Assembly: GCA_902596045.1 (NCBI GenBank)
Contig: CACJSJ010000001.1
Coordinates: 62,001 to 126,000, forward strand
Reading direction: 5' to 3'
DNA length: 64,000 nt
DNA from: an uncultured Pelagibacteraceae bacterium
Lineage (GTDB): Bacteria; Pseudomonadota; Alphaproteobacteria; Pelagibacterales; Pelagibacteraceae
Shown here: positions 49,606 to 59,388 of the stretch, one piece after another
Position numbering within the stretch: the stretch's first letter is position 1
How the letters are laid out: every line of letters begins with the position of its first letter
The notes under the pieces: model-generated
Seen by the model: only the letters and a program-made list of their open reading frames with translations
Database searches by the model: none
What the model was told of the DNA's origin: nothing
Translations under genes and position numbers: made by a program

Positions 49606-49698
49606 CTTTAATAAAACGTGGAGTTACGCGAATAATAAATAGATGTAAAGCAAATAATTGCCTATTGAATTTTTAAAATTTATCTCCATATATGTATC

Positions 49699-50262
49699 AT
49701 GAAAAATGAGGCGACCCTTCAAAACTTAAGTGATTTTGACAATAAATCCTTGCTTATAGTGGATGATGATGATCCTTTTCGAGAACGTTTGTCTAGAGCA
49801 ATGGAAAAAAAGGGTTTTGAAGTTTTACAAGCTGAAAGTGTAAAAAAAGGAATTGATACTGTAAAGCTTAAAAAACCAGGATTTGCAGTAGTTGACCTAA
49901 GATTAAATGATGGAAATGGTTTAGAGGTTGTAAAAGAAATTCAAATGTCAAATTCTTCAAGTAGGATAATTATGCTAACAGGTTATGGAAATATTCCTAC
50001 AGCTGTTGCAGCAATTAAAGAAGGAGCGATTGATTATTTAGCTAAACCCGCTGATGCTGAGGATGTTGAAAAAGCGTTATTAGCTGACCCAAATAAAAAA
50101 GCTGTCCCACCAGAAAATCCAATGTCTGCTGATAGAGTAAAGTGGGAGCATATACATAGAGTTTTTGAATTATGTAATAGAAATGTATCAGAAACTGCTA
50201 GAAGACTTAAAATGCACAGAAGAACTCTTCAAAGAATTTTATCCAAAAGGTCTCCTAGATAA
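49699..50262 (+). CDS. regA: RegA/ActR/PrrA-type response regulator
   Basis: The 187-residue regulator has a receiver domain with acidic residues in LLIVDDDDPF, the phosphorylated aspartate in AVVDLRLNDG, and the lysine in YLAKPADAEDV. A short proline-rich linker leads to a Fis-type helix-turn-helix (NVSETARRLKMHRRTLQRIL). In other alphaproteobacteria this DNA-binding end is nearly invariant and controls redox-responsive genes. No RegB sensor kinase lies next to it. It is divergent from the polyamine operon and overlaps bioY tail to tail by eight bases. Confidence 0.93.
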   Translation: MKNEATLQNLSDFDNKSLLIVDDDDPFRERLSRAMEKKGFEVLQAESVKKGIDTVKLKKPGFAVVDLRLNDGNGLEVVKEIQMSNSSSRIIMLTGYGNIPTAVAAIKEGAIDYLAKPADAEDVEKALLADPNKKAVPPENPMSADRVKWEHIHRVFELCNRNVSETARRLKMHRRTLQRILSKRSPR

Positions 50263-50806
50263 AACTTCTAATTTTTATAATTTTTTTTGATAATAAAGCT
50301 AAAATAAATATTTTAAATATTTCAGCTAATAAAAAAGGTTTTGCACCTAACTCGAAAATCGGTTTATCCCATCCAATAAGTGTTCCAAGCCAAAATAATC
50401 CCAAAATATAAATTGTAGAAGTTGCAAGAATTAACTTCAATAAAATAAATAAAAAATTATCTTTACTATTTATTTTTGAAGCTAAAAAAGCAGCAGTTAA
50501 AAAACCAATTAAGTATCCCATTGTTGGACCAGTAAAGTAAATTAATCCAACACCTTTTTCAGGAGAATTTGAGAAAACAGGTAGGCCCATTATTCCCTCA
50601 AGCAAATACAAGCTTACACTAGCTAGTCCAATTTTATAACCTAAACTTAATCCTAAAAATAAGACCACAAAAGTTTGCATGGTCATTGGCACTGGGTAAA
50701 AGGGAATTTTAATTTTTGCTGATATTGTTAAAGCTATTGAGCCAAGTATTATGGCAAATAAAGATTTTATTATTACTGTTTGGGAAATATTTTTTGATAG
50801 TTCCAT
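50255..50806 (-). CDS. bioY: biotin transporter BioY
   Basis: BioY is the substrate-binding membrane subunit of a biotin importer. The 183 residues form about six membrane segments with the signature IPFYPVPMTMQTFVVLFLG and GPTMGYLIGFLTAAFLAS. No ECF ATPase or T-component genes are adjacent, so it may work alone or with a shared module. This suits an organism that takes up biotin. Confidence 0.93.
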   Translation of the reverse strand: MELSKNISQTVIIKSLFAIILGSIALTISAKIKIPFYPVPMTMQTFVVLFLGLSLGYKIGLASVSLYLLEGIMGLPVFSNSPEKGVGLIYFTGPTMGYLIGFLTAAFLASKINSKDNFLFILLKLILATSTIYILGLFWLGTLIGWDKPIFELGAKPFLLAEIFKIFILALLSKKIIKIRSFI

Positions 50807-50919
50807 ATTCTTATATTACTCTTATTTTTATTAATTATCTAGTTATAAATAATTTTCATTAAGTAACTTGTATTTTTTTATATACAGATTTTATTACCAT
50901 TGTAATATTTAATATTATA

Positions 50920-53694
50920 ATGGATAAAATTAAAAAAACTGATCATTTTTATTTAATTGATGGATCTGGGTATATCTTTAGAGCTTATTATGCCTTACCA
51001 CCATTAACTAGAAAGAGTGATGGACTTCCAACAGGTGCTGTTAGTGGATTTTGTAGTATGCTTTTCAAACTTTTGGAAGATTCAAAATCAAATCAAAATT
51101 TACAAAAACCGACTCATTTTGCAGTAATTTTTGATTCAGCCAGAAAGACATTTAGAAATGAAATATATAGTGATTATAAAGCTAATAGGTCAGAAGCTCC
51201 TGATGATTTAGCTCCTCAATTTGAATATATTAGAAAATCTGTAACTGCTTTTAATTTACCTTCAGTTGATCTTCCAAACTATGAGGCAGATGACTTAATA
51301 GCAACTTATGTTGAAAGAATACTTAAAATAGGTGCAAAAGTTACTATAGTTTCATCAGACAAAGATTTAATGCAACTATATAAAAAAGGAGTTCGTATTT
51401 TTGATCCAATGAAAAATAAATTTATTTCAGAGGATGATATAAAGAACAAATTTGGTGTTGATGCCTCAAAAGTAATTGATGTTCAGTCTCTTGCTGGTGA
51501 TAGTAGTGATAATATTCCAGGTGTCCCTGGTATTGGAGTAAAAACTGCAGCTGAATTAATTAATCAATATGGAACTTTGGAAAAACTTTTAAAATCTGCG
51601 CATGAAATAAAACAAAACAAAAGAAGAGAAACACTTATAGAAAATAAAGATAAGGCCCTAATTAGCAAACAACTTGTTACTTTAAAAAAAGACTCTCCGA
51701 TTAAAATAGAATTAAGTGATTTGATCCTTAAAGAGATTAACAAAGATAAGTTATATAAATTTCTGAGAGAGATGGAGTTTAATAGATTATTAAGTTCAGC
51801 CATTTCTACATATGGTGAACCTAAATTATCAAGTGTTACAGATGGAACAAAAGTATTAGAAAAACAGAAACCAATTAATAATAAAAATTATCATTTAATT
51901 ACAGATGTTGATAAAATAGATGAATGGATTAAAGAGGCTGAAGAAACAGGAGAAGTCGCTGTGGATACAGAGACAAACTCCCTGGATCCTCATCAGGCTA
52001 ATTTAGTTGGTATTTCACTTTGTTCAAAAATTGGGAAAGCTTGTTATATACCGATTGGTCATAAATCTGCAAAATGTATTAATAAAGATGCTGTTATAAA
52101 AAAAATAAAACCTTTATTGGAAGATCCAAGTATAAAAAAAATTGGTCAGAATATAAAATTTGATTTTATAGTATTGTTTAAACAAGGAATAACTATTTCA
52201 TCTATGGAAGATACAATGTTGATGTCATATGTGTTGGATGCAGGAAAAAATAGACACAACATGGATACACTGTCTGAAATTCACTTAGGACATAAAACAA
52301 TTTCTTTCAAAGAGATAGTGGGCACTGGAAAAAAAGAGATTAATTTTAGTGAAGTAGAAATTTCTAAAGCAAAAGATTATGCAGCTGAGGATGCAGACAT
52401 AACCTTCAGGTTATATAAAAAATTTATAAAAAGTCTAAAGTTAGAAAAAATGATTAATATTTATGAAATATTTGAAAAACCATTAATCGAAATTTTAGCT
52501 TTTATGGAAATGGAAGGAATTGAAGTAGATAGTAAATTTTTAAAAACACTTTCTTTAAAATTTGAAAAAAAAATTAAAAATTTAGAAAAGGAAGTTTTTA
52601 AAATTTCTAAAAAAGAGTTTAATATTGCATCACCCAAACAACTGGGTGAGATAATTTATAATGATCTTAAAATTGCAGGACTTAAAAAAACAAAAAAAGG
52701 AAGTTTTGCTACTAGTGCAAGTGTTTTAGAGGATTTAGCGTTTAAGGGGCATAGATTTCCAAAACTGGTTTTAGATTGGAGGCAAGTTTCAAAATTAAAA
52801 AATACTTATTCAGACTCATTACCTGAGCACATAAATCAAAAAACTAAAAGAGTTCATACTTCTTTTTTATTAGCTGCAACAACTACTGGTAGACTGGCAT
52901 CAAGTGATCCTAATTTACAAAACATTCCAATAAAATCAGAGGATGGAAAGGATATTAGGAAAGCATTTACTGCAAAAAAGGATCATTTATTAATTTCTGC
53001 GGATTATAACCAAATAGAAATGCGAATTTTAGCAGACCTTGCCGATGTTAAAGAACTCAAAAGAGCTTTTAAAAATAATGAGGATATTCACTCCTTAACA
53101 GCTAGTCAAATATTTAATATTGATATTAATAAAGTTGATCAAGAACATAGAAGAAAAGCTAAAGCTATTAATTTTGGAATTATTTATGGTATCTCTCAAT
53201 ATGGACTAGCAAAACAGATTAATGTTTCTAATTATGAGGCAGAAGAATTTTTAAATGCATATTTTGCTAAATTCCCTGAAATAAAATTTTATATGGATAA
53301 TACAATCAAATTTTGTAGAAAAAGTGGATATGTAAATAATATTTTTGGAAGAAGATCACATTTTAACGGTATTAATGATAAAAATTTTAATATTAGAAAT
53401 TTTCAAGAGCGAGCTGCAATAAATGCACCAATACAAGGATCTGCAGCTGAAATTATGCGTTTAGCCATGATTAGATTAAACAAAAAATTGATAGATAAAA
53501 AAAACATAAAATCCAAAATTTTGTTACAGATTCATGATGAATTAATATTTGAAGTTCCTAAGAATGATGAAAAAGTAATGGTTAAGCTCATAAAACAAGA
53601 AATGAGTAGTGTAACCAAAAGTGACTACCATTCTTTTTCTACCCCACTAACAGTTGATATCAATAGTGGAGAAAATTGGGGTTCACTTCATTAA
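50920..53694 (+). CDS. polA: DNA polymerase I
   Basis: The 924-residue protein has all three domains. The 5' nuclease occupies about residues 1-300 (DGSGYIFRAYYALPPL, SLAGDSSDNIPGVPGIG). The 3'-5' exonuclease has the acidic residues DTETNSLDP and later YAAEDADIT, so proofreading looks active. The polymerase has SADYNQIEMRILADL, RRKAKAINFGIIYGIS and QIHDELIFEVP. It fills gaps during repair and Okazaki-fragment maturation. The 113-base gap before it contains no clear promoter. Confidence 0.97.
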   Translation: MDKIKKTDHFYLIDGSGYIFRAYYALPPLTRKSDGLPTGAVSGFCSMLFKLLEDSKSNQNLQKPTHFAVIFDSARKTFRNEIYSDYKANRSEAPDDLAPQFEYIRKSVTAFNLPSVDLPNYEADDLIATYVERILKIGAKVTIVSSDKDLMQLYKKGVRIFDPMKNKFISEDDIKNKFGVDASKVIDVQSLAGDSSDNIPGVPGIGVKTAAELINQYGTLEKLLKSAHEIKQNKRRETLIENKDKALISKQLVTLKKDSPIKIELSDLILKEINKDKLYKFLREMEFNRLLSSAISTYGEPKLSSVTDGTKVLEKQKPINNKNYHLITDVDKIDEWIKEAEETGEVAVDTETNSLDPHQANLVGISLCSKIGKACYIPIGHKSAKCINKDAVIKKIKPLLEDPSIKKIGQNIKFDFIVLFKQGITISSMEDTMLMSYVLDAGKNRHNMDTLSEIHLGHKTISFKEIVGTGKKEINFSEVEISKAKDYAAEDADITFRLYKKFIKSLKLEKMINIYEIFEKPLIEILAFMEMEGIEVDSKFLKTLSLKFEKKIKNLEKEVFKISKKEFNIASPKQLGEIIYNDLKIAGLKKTKKGSFATSASVLEDLAFKGHRFPKLVLDWRQVSKLKNTYSDSLPEHINQKTKRVHTSFLLAATTTGRLASSDPNLQNIPIKSEDGKDIRKAFTAKKDHLLISADYNQIEMRILADLADVKELKRAFKNNEDIHSLTASQIFNIDINKVDQEHRRKAKAINFGIIYGISQYGLAKQINVSNYEAEEFLNAYFAKFPEIKFYMDNTIKFCRKSGYVNNIFGRRSHFNGINDKNFNIRNFQERAAINAPIQGSAAEIMRLAMIRLNKKLIDKKNIKSKILLQIHDELIFEVPKNDEKVMVKLIKQEMSSVTKSDYHSFSTPLTVDINSGENWGSLH

Positions 53695-53743
53695 TTAAAT
53701 TAATTGCCCAAATTAGAACAATTTAGTACTTTTAAACTAACTC

Positions 53744-54451
53744 ATGCATAAACAAACTATTGCTCTAGTAGACGATGATAGAAATATTCTTACAAGTTTA
53801 AGTATAGCCTTAGAAAAAGAAGGTTTCAAAGTTCAAACGTATATTGATGGAGAAAGTGCATTAATAGGATTAAGTAGAACACCACCTGATCTTGCAGTGA
53901 TAGATATTAAAATGCCAAAAATGGATGGTGAAGAATTATTAAAAAAATTGAGGAAAAAAACCTCTATGCCTGTAATATTCCTTACCTCAAAAGATGATGA
54001 AGTAGATGAATTACTAGGACTTAAACTTGGTGCAGATGATTTTATTAAAAAATCAGGAGGGTTTTCAATTAAAGTATTAGTTGAAAGAATTAGAGTTCAA
54101 TTAAGAAAAAAGGATGTAGATAATAGTATTGAGGAAAACAAAAGTATTATTTCACATGGTAAATTAAAACTAGATCCATCTCAATTAGAATGTGAATGGA
54201 ATAATAAACAATTACCAGACAAGCTTACAACTACTGAGTTTTTAATAGTTAAAGAGTTAGCTAAAAGACCAGGTATTATCAAAGAAAGAGCTCAGCTAAT
54301 GGATATTGCTTATAGGGAAGATACTGATATTGAAGATAGAACGATTGATAGTCACGTTAAAAGAATAAGAAAAAAATTTAAAAAAGTTGATCCTGATTTT
54401 TCAGCTATAGAAACTAGGTATGGAAGTGGATATAGGTGGAATGTTAGTTAA
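53744..54451 (+). CDS. chvI: ChvI-type response regulator (OmpR/PhoB family)
   Basis: The receiver domain has IALVDDDRNILTSL, the phosphorylated aspartate in LAVIDIKMPKMDGEEL and FLTSKDDEVDELLGL. The switch lysine is in GADDFIKKSGG; the second Lys replaces the usual Pro of KP. A winged-helix DNA-binding domain fills the C-terminal half (IDSHVKRIRKKF, YGSGYRW). At 235 residues it matches ChvI, which controls envelope and acid-stress genes. It overlaps the chvG kinase by one base. Confidence 0.92.
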   Translation: MHKQTIALVDDDRNILTSLSIALEKEGFKVQTYIDGESALIGLSRTPPDLAVIDIKMPKMDGEELLKKLRKKTSMPVIFLTSKDDEVDELLGLKLGADDFIKKSGGFSIKVLVERIRVQLRKKDVDNSIEENKSIISHGKLKLDPSQLECEWNNKQLPDKLTTTEFLIVKELAKRPGIIKERAQLMDIAYREDTDIEDRTIDSHVKRIRKKFKKVDPDFSAIETRYGSGYRWNVS

Positions 54452-56007
54452 TGTTTAGTTATCTCTTAAAAAATTTATCCATTTTAAAAAAATTCTTATT
54501 CATTAATTTAATTTTTTTTACAATTATTAGTTTATTTACTTTTTTATATCTTAAAAACATTCAACCAAATTTAATTAAAAAAAAATCATCTAATCATATT
54601 AATATAATTGATAATACAATTGAAAATTTAAATAGATTGGAAATTAAATTTAATGAAGAGGATATTAGAAGATTTTTGTTTTCTACAAGATTTATTTTTC
54701 AAAGCCTGGATAGAGTAATTTTTTTTAATAATAACTTAGATTTAATTGGCGATACAGATACACTTGACCTTGATCCAAGATCATTTTCATCAAGATTAGA
54801 TATAATTGAGTTAGAAATTTTGAGTGAAAAAAAAACAAAAGAGATCACAGAGGAAAAAAATATCAATATAGGTAACAAAAATCTTGTATCTCTTAAAGAT
54901 ATTCTTTTCAATTATGTAGCCTCAAACAAAAATGGAATTCCATTCACATTTACTCAAGAAGAGTTTAACAATTTTAAATTAACTACTATCAGAAATGTTT
55001 TTAGAGAGGATAAAAATATTGGCTATATTGCAATTATTGAAAATGCAAATGATGTAAGAGCAGCGATTGATGAAAGAAAAACTTTCATTATTAGAACTGC
55101 TTTTGCTGTTGGAATTGTAATATTAATATTTTCTTTTGTACTTAATCGATATTTTTTAAAACCTATTCAAAATTTAGTAAATTATACCAATATGATTAAA
55201 AACAAAGACCATAAAAAAATTAATATTGATAATCTTAAAGTAAGAAACGATGAATTAGGATTATTATCAAAATCCCTTGATGATATGACTTTGGATCTAC
55301 AAAAAAGAATTTCACATGCTGAAAATTTTTCTACTGACCTTGTTCATGAAATTAGAAATCCTTTGGCATCTCTTAAAAGTGCATCAGAAATTCTAAATGA
55401 TACAAAAGAGGCAGATGAAAGAATTAAACTAATAAATATTTTAAGCCATGATGTTCAAAGAATTGAAAGATTGATTACTGATTATTCACAAATATTAAAA
55501 GATGAGGTAGCTCTTAGTAAGGAGAAATTTAGAAAGATAGATTTAATTCCAATAATTCAGTCTGTTGTCGATGATTATAATAGTATTTATCAGGCCAAAA
55601 GCGGTATCAAGATCTCATATAATAATGATGGTAAAAAAAGTTATATTATTAATGGAATTGAGAATAGAATAGAACAAATAGTTGCTAACTTATTAGATAA
55701 CGCAATTTCATTTAGTATTAATAATCATAATATCGAGGTTAAAGTAACAAAAAATTCTAATAATCAAGTTGTTGTTAATATTATTGATGAAGGTCCAGGA
55801 TTTAAGGAAAGAGATACAGCAAAAATTTTTAAAAGATTTTATAGCAATAGGCCTGATAAATTTGGACAGCATTCAGGTCTAGGGTTGAATATTGTTAAAA
55901 ATCTAGTTGAACTTCACAAAGCAACTATAACTGCATCAAATAGGATAGACAAAAGTGGTGCAAATTTAGAAATAATTTTTCCTAAACCACAAAGACTTAT
56001 TGATTAA
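54451..56007 (+). CDS. chvG: ChvG-type sensor histidine kinase
   Basis: The 518-residue kinase has two membrane segments (about residues 15-37 and 210-230) around a periplasmic sensor domain, then a HAMP region. The phosphorylated histidine is in STDLVHEIRNPLASLKSA. The ATPase motifs are the N box ENRIEQIVANLLDNAISFS, DEGPGFKERD and HSGLGLNIVKNLVELH. FSxDLxHEIxNPL is the ChvG/ExoS form. The usual downstream hprK and PTS genes of this locus are missing; ahcY follows after 28 bases. Confidence 0.92.
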   Translation: MFSYLLKNLSILKKFLFINLIFFTIISLFTFLYLKNIQPNLIKKKSSNHINIIDNTIENLNRLEIKFNEEDIRRFLFSTRFIFQSLDRVIFFNNNLDLIGDTDTLDLDPRSFSSRLDIIELEILSEKKTKEITEEKNINIGNKNLVSLKDILFNYVASNKNGIPFTFTQEEFNNFKLTTIRNVFREDKNIGYIAIIENANDVRAAIDERKTFIIRTAFAVGIVILIFSFVLNRYFLKPIQNLVNYTNMIKNKDHKKINIDNLKVRNDELGLLSKSLDDMTLDLQKRISHAENFSTDLVHEIRNPLASLKSASEILNDTKEADERIKLINILSHDVQRIERLITDYSQILKDEVALSKEKFRKIDLIPIIQSVVDDYNSIYQAKSGIKISYNNDGKKSYIINGIENRIEQIVANLLDNAISFSINNHNIEVKVTKNSNNQVVVNIIDEGPGFKERDTAKIFKRFYSNRPDKFGQHSGLGLNIVKNLVELHKATITASNRIDKSGANLEIIFPKPQRLID

Positions 56008-56035
56008 ATAAAATATAATTGCTAGAAAACTCGCC

Positions 56036-57322
56036 ATGGATGATTTCAAAGTAAAAGATATTTCTCAAGCAGAATTTGGAAGAAAAGAAATTTCAATTGC
56101 TGAAAGTGAAATGCCTGGATTGATGGCATTAAGAGATGAGTATGGAGCAAAAAAACCTCTAAAGGGAGCAAAAATTATTGGTTGTCTTCACATGACAATT
56201 CAAACAGCTGTATTAATAGAAACATTAGTTTATCTTGGAGCAGACGTTAGATGGTCTTCTTGTAATATTTTTTCTACTCAAGACCATGCAGCCGCAGCAA
56301 TTGCAAAGGCAGGAGTACCAGTTTATGCCTGGAAAGGTGAGTCAGAAGAGGAGTATGTTTGGTGTATTAAACAAACAATTGAAGGAAAAAAAGATTGGAA
56401 ACCAAACATGTTATTGGATGATGGTGGTGATTTAACCGCAATGATGCATACTGATTATAAAGAATTACTTAAAGATGTTAAAGGAGTTTCAGAGGAAACA
56501 ACAACAGGAATAAAGGCATTAAATAAAATGGAACAAAATAATACATTAATGGTTCCAGCAATTAATGTAAATGACTCAGTTACAAAATCAAAATTTGATA
56601 ATTTATATGGATGTAGAGAAAGTTTAGTTGATGGAATAAGAAGAGCGACAGATGTAATGATGTCAGGAAAAGTTGCAATTGTTGCAGGTTTTGGAGATGT
56701 AGGTAAGGGAAGTGCCGCATCATTAAGACAAAGTGGAGCAAGGGTATTAGTTACAGAAGCTGACCCAATTTGCGCGTTACAAGCTTCTATGGAGGGTTAT
56801 GAAGTTGTATTGATGGACGAGGCTATTGATAAGGCAGATATTGTAGTTACTGCCACTGGTAATAAAGATATTGTAACGGCCGATCATATGAGAAACATGA
56901 AAGATAGAGCAATTCTTTGCAATATTGGTCATTTTGATAATGAAATTCAAGTTGAGGCATTAAGAAATTATAAATGGTCAGAAGTAAAACCCCAAGTTCA
57001 TGAAATTGAATTACCTGATGGTAAAAGAATTATATTATTAGCAGAAGGTAGATTAGTTAACTTAGGGTGTGCTACTGGGCATCCGAGTTTTGTAATGAGT
57101 GCTTCATTTACAAATCAAGTGATTGCTCAAATAGAATTATGGAAAAATCATAAAAATTATGAAAATAAGGTTTATGTACTACCAAAACATTTAGATGAAA
57201 AAGTTGCAATGCTACATTTGAAAAAAGTAGGTGCGAAATTAACTAAATTATCAAAAGAACAAGCGGACTACATAAGTGTTGGAGTTGAAGGTCCTTTTAA
57301 ACCGAATGCATACCGCTACTAA
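56036..57322 (+). CDS. ahcY: adenosylhomocysteinase
   Basis: AhcY splits S-adenosylhomocysteine into adenosine and homocysteine, clearing the product of methyl transfer reactions. The 428 residues contain [29 protein letters not shown], the NAD motif [14 protein letters not shown] and the C-terminal [17 protein letters not shown] (56014-56019) just upstream may give it its own promoter, but no good -35 box is visible. Its end overlaps tsaE by 17 bases. Confidence 0.97.
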   Translation: MDDFKVKDISQAEFGRKEISIAESEMPGLMALRDEYGAKKPLKGAKIIGCLHMTIQTAVLIETLVYLGADVRWSSCNIFSTQDHAAAAIAKAGVPVYAWKGESEEEYVWCIKQTIEGKKDWKPNMLLDDGGDLTAMMHTDYKELLKDVKGVSEETTTGIKALNKMEQNNTLMVPAINVNDSVTKSKFDNLYGCRESLVDGIRRATDVMMSGKVAIVAGFGDVGKGSAASLRQSGARVLVTEADPICALQASMEGYEVVLMDEAIDKADIVVTATGNKDIVTADHMRNMKDRAILCNIGHFDNEIQVEALRNYKWSEVKPQVHEIELPDGKRIILLAEGRLVNLGCATGHPSFVMSASFTNQVIAQIELWKNHKNYENKVYVLPKHLDEKVAMLHLKKVGAKLTKLSKEQADYISVGVEGPFKPNAYRY

Positions 57323-57752
57323 AGGTAGTAAAATCAATATATCTTCCGAAAAAAAATTAGGAGAATTTGCAAATAATTTGAGTTCTAAATTAAAGCAAGG
57401 AGATATTTTTTTTTTATATGGAGAAATGGGAGTTGGAAAAACAACTTTTGTTAAATTTTTAATAAATAATATACAGCTTAGATTTAAAAAAAAACTAACC
57501 GAGATAACAAGCCCAACATTTAATATAATGAATGAGTATTATATAAATGGCTTATCAATTAAACATTATGATCTATATAGACTTAAATCAGAAGATGAAT
57601 TAGAGGATTTGAATATATTTGACGAAAATGATAAAGCAATTTTATTAATTGAATGGCCACAAATAATAAGAAAAGAACCTAATCTAGTAACTAAGTTATA
57701 TTTTGAATATGAAAATGAGTATCAAAATAGATTTATAAAAATTTCTAATTAA
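57306..57752 (+). CDS. tsaE: tRNA t6A synthesis ATPase TsaE
   Basis: TsaE is the ATPase that resets the TsaBD complex making N6-threonylcarbamoyladenosine in tRNA. It has the P-loop [27 protein letters not shown], and [18 protein letters not shown] with LIEWP. I start at the ATG at 57306 (148 residues), which places the conserved [10 protein letters not shown] at the usual distance; the frame is open to a GTG ten codons upstream. It overlaps ahcY and abuts the next gene. Confidence 0.93.
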   Translation: MHTATKGSKINISSEKKLGEFANNLSSKLKQGDIFFLYGEMGVGKTTFVKFLINNIQLRFKKKLTEITSPTFNIMNEYYINGLSIKHYDLYRLKSEDELEDLNIFDENDKAILLIEWPQIIRKEPNLVTKLYFEYENEYQNRFIKISN

Positions 57753-58694
57753 ATGAAACTTAGTAAATCTTTAAAGAAACTTAAGGGCGATGCATCACTA
57801 AGAACTTTTTTTAGGAATAAAAAAAAAGAGTCAACATCAATCATAGTTTATGCAAACAAAAATAAGAGATCTAACCTTTTGATTTATGATTGTATAAATC
57901 AAATTTTATTGAAAAATAATATTTTAGCACCAAAATTGTTAAGTGAAAATTATTCAAAAAATTATATTGAGATAGAAGATTTTGGAGATCAGACTATATT
58001 TAACCTATTAAGAAAAAGTAGAACAAACAAGTTGATAATTTTTAAACGAATAATTAGACTATTGAATAAACTCCAATTAATTCGACAAAGAAAAATAAAA
58101 GATTTTAAAAAAAAAAATTATAAGATTCCTAATTATCATCCAAAAATTCTACTTGAAGAGGCAAAACTTTTTTCAGATTGGTATGTTGATCAATATTCAG
58201 TCAAATCTAAAAAATTGATATTTAAAAAAAAGTTTATCAAAGTTGTAAAAAATTTGATTAAAAAACTTCATTACAAAAATGTTACTTTTGTTCATAGAGA
58301 TTTTCATGTCTCTAATTTAATGATGGTTAAAAATAAGATTGCTTTGATAGATACTCAGGATGCATTAATAGGAAATAAGGCTTATGATTTAGCCTCTTTA
58401 ATTGATGATGTAAGATTTAAAACCTCTAATGATATAAAAAAAAAATTATTTAATTATTACCTTAAATCTCAAAAAAAAATTAACAAACTACATATTAAAA
58501 ATGATTTTGAAATAATTTCTGTATTGAGAAATTTGAAAATTATTGGAATATTTAAAAGATTAGCAGTAAGAGATAAGAAGAAAAAATACCTTAAATTAAT
58601 TCCCAATGCATGGAATTTAATTAAACTAAGGTCTAAAAATAATGATAAATTTAAAAATCTAAATGATTTACTTGGCACTATTAAAAAAAATTAA
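57753..58694 (+). CDS. amgK: AmgK-like sugar kinase (aminoglycoside phosphotransferase fold)
   Basis: The 313-residue protein has the phosphotransferase catalytic loop FVHRDFHVSNLMM and the metal-binding aspartate in IALIDTQDALIGNKAYDLAS. In the order tsaE-kinase-nucleotidyltransferase, alphaproteobacterial homologues are AmgK, which phosphorylates N-acetylmuramic acid for peptidoglycan recycling. The sequence is very lysine-rich and diverged, so the assignment depends on its neighbours. It starts right at the tsaE stop. Confidence 0.85.
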   Translation: MKLSKSLKKLKGDASLRTFFRNKKKESTSIIVYANKNKRSNLLIYDCINQILLKNNILAPKLLSENYSKNYIEIEDFGDQTIFNLLRKSRTNKLIIFKRIIRLLNKLQLIRQRKIKDFKKKNYKIPNYHPKILLEEAKLFSDWYVDQYSVKSKKLIFKKKFIKVVKNLIKKLHYKNVTFVHRDFHVSNLMMVKNKIALIDTQDALIGNKAYDLASLIDDVRFKTSNDIKKKLFNYYLKSQKKINKLHIKNDFEIISVLRNLKIIGIFKRLAVRDKKKKYLKLIPNAWNLIKLRSKNNDKFKNLNDLLGTIKKN

Positions 58695-58701
58695 ATAAAA
58701 A

Positions 58702-59388
58702 ATGAAAATACATACTGCTTTAATATTGTGTGCTGGATTTGGTAAAAGATTAAATCCAATAACAATAAAAACTCCAAAACCTCTTTTAATAATTAAGAAT
58801 TTAACTCTTTTAGATCATTGTATAAATCTTATTGTTAGGCTTAATATAAAAAAAGTTTTAATTAATTCTTTTTACCTTAAGGAACAAATTAATGAATTTG
58901 TTAGAAACCATAATTATAATATTGAAATTAAAGTTGTAGAAGATGGAGAAAATATTTTAGATACAGGAGGGGGCATTTTAAATTTAATTGATAAATCTGA
59001 CGATGATAATTTTTTGATATTTAATCCTGATACAATTTGGAATAACAATTATGCCAATGAAATTACTCACATGATCAATTTATATTTTAACCAAAATTTA
59101 AGAAATATACTTTTACTAGTTAAAAAGGATTTAAGTTTTGATAAAAGTTTGCTTGGTGATTTCAACCTAGAAAATAACTTGATTAATAAAAATGATAAAA
59201 GATATATCTTTACTGGATGTCAAATATTAAATAAATCGATCTTTGAAAATAAAAAAATAACTAATTTTTCTATAACCAAAATTTGGTCTGATCTAATAAA
59301 ACAAAAATGTCTAATAGGGTTTGAGAGTAAACTCAAATTTTATCATGCTACTAATCTTGATATTTTCAAAAAACTAAAAGATCTTTAG
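58702..59388 (+). CDS. murU: MurU-like nucleotidyltransferase
   Basis: This sugar-phosphate nucleotidyltransferase of 228 residues has the motif ALILCAGFGKRLNPIT followed by KTPKPLL. It also has DTGGGILNL and the metal-site aspartate in FLIFNPDTIW. Paired with AmgK it would make UDP-N-acetylmuramic acid directly and bypass de novo synthesis. Without context it could be any NTP_transferase family member. Its tail overlaps gpmA by 23 bases. Confidence 0.86.
   Translation: MKIHTALILCAGFGKRLNPITIKTPKPLLIIKNLTLLDHCINLIVRLNIKKVLINSFYLKEQINEFVRNHNYNIEIKVVEDGENILDTGGGILNLIDKSDDDNFLIFNPDTIWNNNYANEITHMINLYFNQNLRNILLLVKKDLSFDKSLLGDFNLENNLINKNDKRYIFTGCQILNKSIFENKKITNFSITKIWSDLIKQKCLIGFESKLKFYHATNLDIFKKLKDL

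Noticed and set aside
56008-56035. A SAM/SAH-type riboswitch in front of ahcY
   Set aside because: Only 28 bases separate chvG and ahcY, too few for a known SAH aptamer, and no stem is visible.
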